DNA of 64,000 nucleotides from Caldilineaceae bacterium (GTDB lineage Bacteria; Chloroflexota; Anaerolineae; Caldilineales; Caldilineaceae), in the NCBI GenBank assembly GCA_020634815.1, contig JACKBA010000006.1:1-64000 (forward strand), written 5' to 3'. Shown here one piece after another: positions 52,412 through 60,349 of this stretch (within the stretch, counting starts at the first letter, position 1; the number at the start of each line of letters is the position of its first letter). The position numbers were made by a program, and so were the translations under genes. The notes beneath the pieces are model-generated. The model did no database searches and was not told the origin of the DNA. It saw only the letters and a program-made list of their open reading frames with translations.

Positions 52412-54055
52412 ATGTACAAAAGCACTGCCACACTTGGCGACGTTTACCATTTAGCACTGCCCGCCGAAACGCAACTCCTGGTTGGCGGCGAGTTCCTCAA
52501 CCGGCCGGTAAGCTGGGCGTGCAGCTTGCGCCCGAGCCCGCCGGCTTTTCCCAAACTGGAAGGTAGCGAACTGGCGCTGGTCGATATCGAAGATCTGCGC
52601 CGGCTGGACCAGAAGGTGCGGCTCGACCGCGTTGTGCGTAGCCTGCATGCGGCCGGCGTCTCCGGCGTGGCCGTGCTTGGCTCCGTCTCCGATGTTGCGG
52701 TTCAGGCCGCCCGCGAGAGTGGTCTCGCCCTTTTCGAATTGCCGATGACCGTTTCGCTCACGCAGGTGGAGCGTGCCATCATCCGGCTGATTGTCGACCG
52801 GTCGGGCTATATCACGCAGCGTTCGGCCGAACTGCAGCGGGATCTCAACCAGGCCGCGCTCAATGGCGGCGGGCTGGGGCAGATCGTGCAGAAACTCCAG
52901 GCCTTCGTGCAGCAGCCTGTCGTGCTTGTCAGCGATGATGGGCGTGTCTCGGCCGCAGTCGGCCTCGACGCCGGAACGTCCGAACAGCATCAGCAGATTC
53001 TCGAATCCTTGCCCAACCCGACGCTCCTGCGCAGTTGGATGGCTACGCAGCCGCCCGGCACCTTGAACCAGTCGGTTGGCCTGTTGCCCATGACCGGCGC
53101 CGGCGCCGCGCTGGCCTACCGGGAAGTGGTCGTGTCGGCCATCTGTGTCGGTGATGCCGTGCGCGGCTACTGCCTGCTGTTGCGCAACCGCGCCACGGCC
53201 GACCAGGATGTGTCTGCCGTGGAAGAAGTGGGCGCAATCCAGGGGGCGTCGGCTGCAGCGCTGGAGTGGGCCAAGCAGAACGCCGTCGGGATTGCCGAGG
53301 AACGCATGCGCGCCACCTTCCTCGACGAACTGCTTGCCGCCGAAATCGCCGATGAGCAGGCGTGGACCCAGCGCGGCGCGTCGTTGGGCTACGACCTCTC
53401 GCGGCCGCACGTTGCCATGTTGATCGATGCCTACAACGTGCCCGGCTGGCCCGCGCCGCTGCTACGCTTCGTGCAGCAGCAGAACGTGACGGCGCCCTAC
53501 GCCCGGCGCGAGGAGGGCGTGCTCATCTTTTGGCCGGTGGAAGATCCCAAGAGCGGGCGCGCGCTCAAGGCCGTCGCCTATGACATTGTGAACCGCGTGC
53601 AGGGTGCCAATCCCAAGGCACGCCTCGTCATCGGCATTGGGCGCCCTGGCGTCGGTCCGAGCACGTGGCGGCAAAGCCAGATGCAGGCGCGCGAGAGCTG
53701 GCGGCTGGGTAAGGAGTGGGAGACAACGCCGGTTACCTATTTCGGTGATCTTGGCCTCTACCAACTGCTGGCCGGTCTGAGTTCGAACCCGGAGGCGGGC
53801 CGCTTCTTCCGCAAGACGCTGGGCAAACTCATCAGCCACGATGACAACCGCAACTCCGAGCTGGTGCAGACGCTCGATGCGTTCTTTGCCTGCCACGGTA
53901 ACCTGAGCCAAACGGCGATTCAACTGCACATTCATCGCAACACGCTCACCTATCGTCTCGAGCAGATCGCGAACATCACGCAACTTGATCTCGACGACCC
54001 CGACGCTCGATTTTCGCTGCAGCTTGCCCTTAAGCTGCGGCCAGTTATGAAATAG
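52412..54055 (+). CDS. PucR-family transcriptional regulator
   Basis: 547 residues from ATG 52412. N-terminal PucR domain (about 1-125) with SWACSLRP, GSELALVDIEDLRRLD, AGVSGVAVLGSVSDVAVQAARESGLALFELP. A GAF-like middle (~140-290), then the CdaR GGDEF-like region (~300-450), and a C-terminal PucR-type HTH: TLDAFFACHGNLSQTAIQLHIHRNTLTYRLEQI. In Bacillus and others PucR controls purine catabolism, but no purine genes are near; the only likely co-transcribed gene is the lectin-like protein 19 nt downstream. Confidence 0.88.
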   Translation: MYKSTATLGDVYHLALPAETQLLVGGEFLNRPVSWACSLRPSPPAFPKLEGSELALVDIEDLRRLDQKVRLDRVVRSLHAAGVSGVAVLGSVSDVAVQAARESGLALFELPMTVSLTQVERAIIRLIVDRSGYITQRSAELQRDLNQAALNGGGLGQIVQKLQAFVQQPVVLVSDDGRVSAAVGLDAGTSEQHQQILESLPNPTLLRSWMATQPPGTLNQSVGLLPMTGAGAALAYREVVVSAICVGDAVRGYCLLLRNRATADQDVSAVEEVGAIQGASAAALEWAKQNAVGIAEERMRATFLDELLAAEIADEQAWTQRGASLGYDLSRPHVAMLIDAYNVPGWPAPLLRFVQQQNVTAPYARREEGVLIFWPVEDPKSGRALKAVAYDIVNRVQGANPKARLVIGIGRPGVGPSTWRQSQMQARESWRLGKEWETTPVTYFGDLGLYQLLAGLSSNPEAGRFFRKTLGKLISHDDNRNSELVQTLDAFFACHGNLSQTAIQLHIHRNTLTYRLEQIANITQLDLDDPDARFSLQLALKLRPVMK

Positions 54056-54074
54056 CAACAAGGAGTTATTACCG

Positions 54075-55049
54075 ATGAAGATCACGACACTAGGCACAAG
54101 CGGCGGAGAGGGCGGCTACCCCTTTGCAGAGTACGCAATCCCCGACGGTGCTCGTATCGCCGCAATCCGCGTCCTGAGCGGCTGGTACGTCGACTCAATT
54201 CAATTGGTCTATGCCGACGCGGCGGGCAATGAGACGCCTATGGAGACGGTCGGCGGCGCCGGCCTGCATTTCGCCGAGCGTGAGAACCTGTTTGTTCTGG
54301 ATTCCGACGAGTATCTGGTCGGCATTAGCGGCACCAGCGGGCAGTATGTGGACAACATTCGCTTCCACACCAACAAGCGCGATTCTGAACTGTTCGGCGG
54401 GCGCGGTGGGGACAACAGCTTCAGCTTTATGGCGGATGCCGGCAGCCAGGTCATCGGTTTCTTTGGTCGCGCCGACTGGTATCTGGATGCGATAGGCGTG
54501 CTCGTCAAGCAGATGCCTGCGGCCGAAGCGCCGAAGAAGGCGGTCAAGAAGGCAGCCGCCAAGAAGGAAGCCGCACCGGCTACTGCGGCCGCCGAAGCAC
54601 CGAAGAAGGCCACCAAGAAGGCGACCGCCAAGAAGGAAGCGGCGGTCGAGGCGCCGGCCGTGGAAGCCCCAGCCGCCGAAGCACCGAAGAAGGCTGCCAA
54701 GAAAGCGACCGCCAAGAAGGAAGCGGCCGCCGAGCCGGTAGTTGTTGAGGCGACGCGTGCTGCGGCTGTGGTCGAGGCGATTGCCGTCACGCCGGACGAT
54801 CTGACCGTCATCGAAGGCATCGGCCCGAAAATTGCCGAGCTGCTGGCAGCAGACGGCATCACGACCTTTGCCGCGCTGGCTGCAACGCCGGCCGATCGTC
54901 TCAAGGAGCTTCTGCTCGCCGGCGGGCGCCGCTTTGCGATTGCCGACCCTGCCACGTGGTCGCAGCAGGCCGCCCTCGCCGCAAGCGGGGACAAGGCCGG
55001 GCTCGCTGCGCTGCAAGCGTCGCTCAAGGGCGGCCGCAAGGCGAACTGA
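54075..55049 (+). CDS. Jacalin-like lectin fused to histone-H1-like tail and helix-hairpin-helix domain
   Basis: 324 residues. Residues 1-147 form a jacalin-like beta-prism: GTSGGEGGYPF near the start, YVDSIQLVY, GTSGQYVDNIRFHT, and the characteristic GRADWYLDAIGV (132-142). Residues ~150-238 are Lys/Ala/Glu-rich, with three copies of an EAPKKAxKKAxAKKEAA unit, like histone H1 or bacterial Hc1/AlgP tails that bind DNA. Residues ~240-324 are a HhH module (LTVIEGIGPKIAELLAADGI...GRRFAIADPATWSQQAAL). No signal peptide, so probably cytoplasmic. CAAGGAG precedes the ATG; the gene follows the PucR regulator by 19 nt. Confidence 0.8.
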   Translation: MKITTLGTSGGEGGYPFAEYAIPDGARIAAIRVLSGWYVDSIQLVYADAAGNETPMETVGGAGLHFAERENLFVLDSDEYLVGISGTSGQYVDNIRFHTNKRDSELFGGRGGDNSFSFMADAGSQVIGFFGRADWYLDAIGVLVKQMPAAEAPKKAVKKAAAKKEAAPATAAAEAPKKATKKATAKKEAAVEAPAVEAPAAEAPKKAAKKATAKKEAAAEPVVVEATRAAAVVEAIAVTPDDLTVIEGIGPKIAELLAADGITTFAALAATPADRLKELLLAGGRRFAIADPATWSQQAALAASGDKAGLAALQASLKGGRKAN

Positions 55050-55067
55050 CGCCGGCGGCGTGTACCG

Positions 55068-55838
55068 TCACTCCAACCGATAGGCCAGACCGCTGCCGGT
55101 CGCGTGATAGCCAACCTTGGCGTAGACGCGACCGGCAGCTTCATTGGCGGCAGTGAGAAATGCCTGGCTGACGCCCTGGTCGAACGCCGCGGCCGTGGCA
55201 GCGTAGGTCAGCGCGCCGGCAAAGCCGTGGCGGCGAAAGCCCGGCGCGGTCGCCACGCCCGCTACTTCGGCCACGCCCTCGTAGGGGGCAGTCAGGCTGG
55301 CCGCGCTGACGATGACTCCGTCGAGCCGGCCGGCAAAGAGGCGCAGCGCGGCGAAGCGCCGGCGAAACTGGGCGGCATCCTCGGCCGTGGTGCGCGGCGA
55401 TGCTTCATCGCCAAAGGCGCGAGCCTGCACCGTCATCAAGTCCTGAATCGTCTCCAGCGGCGTCGCGTCGTTGATCGCTTCGACGGTAAAGCCGGCCGGC
55501 ATGCGCGGCGCAACCAACATCTCAGGCGTGCAGACCATCAGCAGGGAGCGCACTTCGCACTCGTAGCCGCGCGCCTCGAGACAGGCGGCGAGCGATGGGG
55601 CGTAGGGCTCCAGGTATTCCAGACTCGGCCGGCGCCCGCGCGCGCGAAACTCCCGCTCGACCGCGGCCAGCCCGGCGTCGAACGCGTCGCTCGCCGCTTC
55701 GTCTGGAATCGCAATATTGGCGTAGGCCGCGTCGCTGTCGGGGTTGAAGAAGCAGGTAAAGGGCGGCGCCGTCACGACTTCGTGGCTGAGACGCACCGCC
55801 GCGCGCAACTGTGCCTGGATTCGATCAATGTCTACCAT
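55068..55838 (-). CDS. GNAT N-acetyltransferase
   Basis: 256 residues. Weak N-terminal half; the C-terminal GNAT core has VAGVATAPGFRRHGFAGALTYAATA (acetyl-CoA loop, ~195-215), then QAFLTAANEAAGRVYAKVGYHATG. Acceptor unknown. It converges on the jacalin/HhH gene with 18 nt between stops. Confidence 0.85.
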   Translation of the reverse strand: MVDIDRIQAQLRAAVRLSHEVVTAPPFTCFFNPDSDAAYANIAIPDEAASDAFDAGLAAVEREFRARGRRPSLEYLEPYAPSLAACLEARGYECEVRSLLMVCTPEMLVAPRMPAGFTVEAINDATPLETIQDLMTVQARAFGDEASPRTTAEDAAQFRRRFAALRLFAGRLDGVIVSAASLTAPYEGVAEVAGVATAPGFRRHGFAGALTYAATAAAFDQGVSQAFLTAANEAAGRVYAKVGYHATGSGLAYRLE

Positions 55839-55862
55839 ATTGTCTCCTTGTCGGTCAGCCGT

Positions 55863-56447
55863 CTATGGCTGGCCGCTTGTATCGGCCGGGTCGAGCTTGA
55901 CCTTGCGGAAGGTAATTGAGATGCGCCGCCCGCGCGGGCGCTCCTTGCCGTTCCAAGTGTCGGCGGCGCGGGCGGGGATGCCGTGTGTCCATTCGTAGCG
56001 CGCCGCCCCGCGCATGACGGTCAGGCTGCGCGGCTCGGCGTAGAGCGGGACGATATGCTTGCGGTCGATCGAGCGGAACTGCATGACCGTGCCCGACAGC
56101 AACGAGAGCGAGAAGATGACGCCGGTGAAACAGGGCACGCAGTCCAGGTGGTGGCCGATGCCCTGCCCCGGCTCGTACTCGTTGACGATGACCTGGTCGG
56201 GCAGTTCATCGATCAACTGGTCGGCGTGCAGCATCTCGCCCAGCGCGGCCAACCACGCCGGGATCGCCACGACCTCGGTGCGCGGATCGACGGCACGCGC
56301 GGCGTAGTCGTACTTGTAGCCGTAGTGCTGCGTGCGGCGCGCCAGCTCGCTGCTCCACGATTGCGCGTCGATCAGCTCAACCAACTCGTCGTGCTGTGCG
56401 GGCGCGAGATAGTCGGGAATGTAGAGCAGGCCAGGGACGTCAAACAT
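55863..56447 (-). CDS. AlkB-like 2-oxoglutarate/Fe(II) dioxygenase
   Basis: 194 residues from ATG 56447 (AGGAG 7 nt upstream). Iron ligands H100-x-D102 (GIGHHLDCVPCF) and H155 (YEWTHGIP); 2-oxoglutarate Arg near 174 (RGRRISITFR). NEYEPGQGIGHH and the Tyr/Trp lid are typical of the ALKBH8/AlkB-like DNA/RNA demethylase group. It probably removes alkyl lesions from nucleic acid, but a stand-alone protein-level activity cannot be excluded. Confidence 0.88.
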   Translation of the reverse strand: MFDVPGLLYIPDYLAPAQHDELVELIDAQSWSSELARRTQHYGYKYDYAARAVDPRTEVVAIPAWLAALGEMLHADQLIDELPDQVIVNEYEPGQGIGHHLDCVPCFTGVIFSLSLLSGTVMQFRSIDRKHIVPLYAEPRSLTVMRGAARYEWTHGIPARAADTWNGKERPRGRRISITFRKVKLDPADTSGQP

Positions 56448-56506
56448 GGGTTGCTCCTCGGTGGGTGTGAACCGGGCATGTAGACCGTGGGCGCGTTCCC
56501 GCGCGG

Positions 56507-58150
56507 TCAGGCGCGCCAGACGAGATAGAGCAGGTGTGCGGCCAGGGCAAGACCGAGTGCGACGCCCAACGCACCAATGATCGAAATGCCGAAGATCACC
56601 GGCGGCGCCGCAAATGCCCACATGAGCGCCGAACCGAGCAGGATCGCCGCCACTACGATCCCGTAGGTCAGCCGGTCGAGCGGCCGCTGCATGCCGTGCT
56701 GCTGTACGTGGATCTGCAATTCGCCGCGCTGTGTGCGCTCGAGCAGGTTGACCGTCTCACGCGGCAGCGCTTTGAGCAGCCGGCTCCAGTCGCGGAAGGA
56801 GCGCACAGCCTCGCGCTGCAACTGCTGCGGCGAGAAGCGCCGCTTGAGCAGGTCCGTGCCGTAGCTCTTCAACGTCGCGGTCAGGTCGAACTCCGGGTCC
56901 AGTTGGCGGGCGGTGCCCTCCGTCTGCACGATGACCAGCAGCAGCATGTTGACGCGTGGCGGCACGACGAGATGGTGCTTGCGAATAATGGCGAACATGG
57001 ACTCGAAGGCGGCGCCGATGTCGAGGTTGCCGCCCATCGTGTCGCGAAACTCGCCCACGAAGTCGGCCACGTCGCTGCGATAGGCGCTGCGGTTCAGGTC
57101 GATGGGCACCTCGCAGAGCTCGATCAACTGGTCGGTCAACGATTCCACATCTGCGGAGAGAAAAGAGGCGACGATGCCGATGAAGTCGTCGCGCGTCTGC
57201 TCGTCGACGCGGCCCACCTTGCCGCAATCGAGCATACCCAGCCGGGGTTCAGGCGGCAGGGCGAAGATGTTGCCGGGGTGCGGGTCGGCGTGATAGAAGC
57301 CGTCCCGAAAGATCATCTGCATCATCGTGTTGGCAAAGAGGTTGGCAAATGCAAGACGATCGACGCCAGCAGCGTCCATGCGCGCGCTGTCGGCGATGCT
57401 GAACCCGTCAAGTCTCTCCATGGTCAACACGCGGCGCGACGACAGTTCGGGATATGCCGTGGGGAGATGGACTCTCGGGTTGTCGGCGAAGTTGTGGGCG
57501 AAGTGCAGCAGATTGTTGAGTTCCGTGTGAAAGTTCAGCTCGCGCATGAGGCTGCGCGCAAACTCATCCACCGTGTCGGAGGGGCGGTAGCGCGCCAGTT
57601 CTTTGCTGTTGCTCTCTGCCAGCCCGGCAACCGTGGCCATGAGGCTCAGGTCGCTGCGCACCTTCTCCTCGATGCCGGCGTGCTGCACCTTGACCACCAC
57701 CTCCGTGCCATCGAAGAGGCGCGCTGCGTGCACCTGTCCCACCGATGCCGAGGCCAGCGCGGTCGGCTCGAACCAGGCAAACAGCTCTTCCGGCGGGTAG
57801 CCAAGTTCGGCCTGGATCGTGGCGCGCACGACGTCGGGCGGGTCGGCCGGCGTGTCCGCCTGGAGCGAGGCGAGTTCCTCCGCCAGTTCCGGCCCCACCA
57901 TGTCGGCGCGCGTGCTCATCATCTGGCCGAGTTTGATGAAGGTGGTGCCGAGTTCGGTCAGCGCCAGGCGGATGCGTACCTCGACGGGGAAGTCGCCCAC
58001 GGCGGCGCCCTCGGCCGTGACGAAACGGCGGCGGATGAAGCCGGGCGTGCTGTCGCTTACCCAGTCGGCCAGTCCATATTTTGCCAGCACGCGGATGATT
58101 TCATCGACGCGCCGGACATTTCCCCTGAAATTGCTGACACCTGAGATCAT
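56507..58150 (-). CDS. ABC1/UbiB-like atypical kinase
   Basis: 547 residues. Signature KxGQ region TTFIKLGQMMSTRADMVGPELAEELASLQ, the Ala-rich loop ALASASVGQVHAARLFDG, VVVKVQHAGIEEKV, catalytic DPHPGNIF and LDCGKVGRVD. Two C-terminal membrane helices (~500-547). Members regulate quinone or isoprenoid lipid metabolism via ATPase activity. No ubiquinone genes are near. Confidence 0.9.
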   Translation of the reverse strand: MISGVSNFRGNVRRVDEIIRVLAKYGLADWVSDSTPGFIRRRFVTAEGAAVGDFPVEVRIRLALTELGTTFIKLGQMMSTRADMVGPELAEELASLQADTPADPPDVVRATIQAELGYPPEELFAWFEPTALASASVGQVHAARLFDGTEVVVKVQHAGIEEKVRSDLSLMATVAGLAESNSKELARYRPSDTVDEFARSLMRELNFHTELNNLLHFAHNFADNPRVHLPTAYPELSSRRVLTMERLDGFSIADSARMDAAGVDRLAFANLFANTMMQMIFRDGFYHADPHPGNIFALPPEPRLGMLDCGKVGRVDEQTRDDFIGIVASFLSADVESLTDQLIELCEVPIDLNRSAYRSDVADFVGEFRDTMGGNLDIGAAFESMFAIIRKHHLVVPPRVNMLLLVIVQTEGTARQLDPEFDLTATLKSYGTDLLKRRFSPQQLQREAVRSFRDWSRLLKALPRETVNLLERTQRGELQIHVQQHGMQRPLDRLTYGIVVAAILLGSALMWAFAAPPVIFGISIIGALGVALGLALAAHLLYLVWRA

Positions 58151-58258
58151 AAGAGAGTGTTTTGCACTTCGCGCTGTTTTCCCGTAAAGCTACCCGCCAT
58201 GCCCATGTTCTGTCAATATCAGTTCGCAGCGGTACGCCCAAGCTACGGGCCGCGCGCG

Positions 58259-59200
58259 CTACCGTCGCGGCAGGCGCAGGTTGACGCGACCCAGGCGCTG
58301 CACGGCCAGCAGCGCGCTGAACAGGATCAGCCCGCCGCCGATGAATTGGGCCGGCGCCAGTCGCTCGTGCAGGAAGAGGATCGACCAGGTGACGCTGAGG
58401 AGCGTTTCCAGCGGGCCAAGCAGGGCGACCTGCGCGCCGCCCAGCCGTCCCATAGCCGCAAAGTAGGAGAGGCGCGCGATATAGGTGCTGACCACGGCCA
58501 GGGCGATCACGGCGAACCACCCGGCCGGCCCCGGCGCAGCCCAGTTGGCACCCTGGATTAGCCACCACCCCGCCACGAAAAAGGTCATGGAGGCAGTGAC
58601 ATAAAAGGCGATTGTGCGCGTCGGGTAGGCGACCAGCGTCCATTGCGTGAGCGCCATCTGTAGCGAGAAGAGGAAGGTCGCGACCAGCGCCAGCGCGGCG
58701 CCGATCACGTTGACCTGCCCGGTCGGCCCGACGAGCAGATAGACGCCGGCCATGGCCAGGGCCAGACGTACCAGGTGGCGGCGCGTGAGTCGCTCGCCGC
58801 GCAATGCCAGCAGGCTGAGTACCATGGGCGGGCTGAGCGCCAGGATCATGGAGGCGAGCGAGGATTCCAGGTAGCTCAGCGACATGAAGAAGATGACCAT
58901 GCCCGCCGCGTTCACGGCGCCGACAACGGTGGCTGCGCCAAGGCCGCGCCGCTCGATGCGTAGCTTGGCCGGCGCCGTCACCCCGAGCGTCACGCCGAAC
59001 ATCGTCGTCGCGATGATCATGCGCATGAGCAGCAGCGTCGTCGAGTCGAAACCGTCGAGGATGGCAAAGCGGGCGACGGGCGGCGCAAAGCTGAAGGCAA
59101 GCGTGGCGAAGATCGCCAGGAACCAGCCCGTCTGCATGCCGGGCCGGCCGCGCGTCCACGCGCCGATCCGTGAGTGAAGTCCTGTGGGATTTGATGACAT
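58259..59200 (-). CDS. EamA/DMT-family transporter
   Basis: 313 residues from ATG 59200; a TTG at 59224 is possible. Ten hydrophobic segments in two EamA repeats (about 22-150 and 162-300), with the usual second-half YIARLSYFAAMGRLGGAQVALLGPLETLLSVTWSILFLHERL. Probably exports an amino acid or similar metabolite; substrate unknown. Confidence 0.88.
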   Translation of the reverse strand: MSSNPTGLHSRIGAWTRGRPGMQTGWFLAIFATLAFSFAPPVARFAILDGFDSTTLLLMRMIIATTMFGVTLGVTAPAKLRIERRGLGAATVVGAVNAAGMVIFFMSLSYLESSLASMILALSPPMVLSLLALRGERLTRRHLVRLALAMAGVYLLVGPTGQVNVIGAALALVATFLFSLQMALTQWTLVAYPTRTIAFYVTASMTFFVAGWWLIQGANWAAPGPAGWFAVIALAVVSTYIARLSYFAAMGRLGGAQVALLGPLETLLSVTWSILFLHERLAPAQFIGGGLILFSALLAVQRLGRVNLRLPRR

Positions 59201-59247
59201 GGCCTGAGAGCCCAGCTTCTGCAACCGGCTCGCACCGGCTGGATGAG

Positions 59248-60306
59248 TTATGCCTGCGCCAGCGCGCGCCCCCCTGCGACGACATGCGTGAGGTAAGCTG
59301 CAATCTGGTCAAGGGGTAGAATTGTACTACAGGCATCCATTTCTGCCGCTGCTTTGGGCATCCCGTATACAATCGAAGTCAATTCATCCTGCGCGAGGGT
59401 AACGCCGCCGCGCTGGCGGATCGCGCGCAGCCCGCGCGCGCCATCTTCACCCATGCCGGTCAGCAGTACGCCAAGCGCGGTGGCGCCGGTGGAACGCGCT
59501 ACGGAGTCGAAGAGCACGTTGATCGAGGGGCGCACGTGATTGACGAGTTCTCCGTGGTCGAGGCGCAAACGGCCGCCGGCGCTGAGCGTGAGATGCTGGT
59601 CGTCCGGCGCGAGGTAGACGACGCCGGGTCTGATTCGCTCGTCGGCCTGGGCGATGCTGATGGGCAGGGCGCAAGTGCGGCTCAGCCAGCTTGCCAGGCC
59701 GCCGGTGAAACCCGCCGTGATATGCTGCACAATCAAGATCGGCGCCGGAAACGTCGGCGGCAGCGCGCTCAGGATCGTGTTCAGCGCGGCCGGCCCGCCC
59801 GTCGACGCGCCCATGACGACCACGTCGATAAGTCCCGGCAGCCGGTTTGGGGTGGGTTCATCCGCCCGCGGTCGCACCGCCGTTCCGCTGAAGCGCCGGC
59901 GCACTACGCGCACCTCGCTCATGAGCTTGATGGTCGTGATCAATGCAGCGCGCTCGGCGGATGCATCGGGGGCAAGGATGTTGGCGGGTTTGTCGATGAC
60001 CTGCACGGCGCCGGCCTGCAATGCGTTGAAGCTGACGGTCAACGCCGGGTCGTTGTTGTGCGCGCTGATGATGACGATGGGTGTCGGGCACCGCTCCATG
60101 ATGAGCCGCGTTGCCTCGATGCCATCCAGCCCCGGCATCTGTACGTCCATCGTGATCACGTTCGGATGGAGTTCGCCGGCCTTCTGCACGGCATCCTGGC
60201 CGTTCGTCGCAAACCCGACGACCGTGATTCCCGGATCGCTCTCCAGAACCGTGCGGAAAATGTGGCAGATGGTTGGTGAGTCGTCGACGACGAGCACTTT
60301 GATCAT
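59248..60306 (-). CDS. cheB: Chemotaxis protein-glutamate methylesterase CheB
   Basis: 352 residues. Receiver domain with D8/D9 and phospho-acceptor D54 (ITMDVQMPG), then a methylesterase domain from ~165 with catalytic Ser (VMGASTGGPAAL), His (IVQHITAGFTGGLASWL) and Asp (GMGEDGARGL). Removes methyl groups (or deamidates Gln) on the MCP. Follows the CheA hybrid by 43 nt in one operon. Confidence 0.94.
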   Translation of the reverse strand: MIKVLVVDDSPTICHIFRTVLESDPGITVVGFATNGQDAVQKAGELHPNVITMDVQMPGLDGIEATRLIMERCPTPIVIISAHNNDPALTVSFNALQAGAVQVIDKPANILAPDASAERAALITTIKLMSEVRVVRRRFSGTAVRPRADEPTPNRLPGLIDVVVMGASTGGPAALNTILSALPPTFPAPILIVQHITAGFTGGLASWLSRTCALPISIAQADERIRPGVVYLAPDDQHLTLSAGGRLRLDHGELVNHVRPSINVLFDSVARSTGATALGVLLTGMGEDGARGLRAIRQRGGVTLAQDELTSIVYGMPKAAAEMDACSTILPLDQIAAYLTHVVAGGRALAQA

Positions 60307-60349
60307 GGGTGTGCAGGCTCCCCGCTGCGCTGGATAGTTGATGTCGAGG

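Noticed and set aside
54520..54740. Short similar DNA units resembling a repeat array
   Set aside because: They encode the Lys/Ala tail repeats of the lectin-HhH protein in frame, with no spacers; not a CRISPR array.
56534..58144. 536-codon plus-strand frame opposite the UbiB-like gene
   Set aside because: Antisense shadow of a gene with all ABC1 motifs intact.
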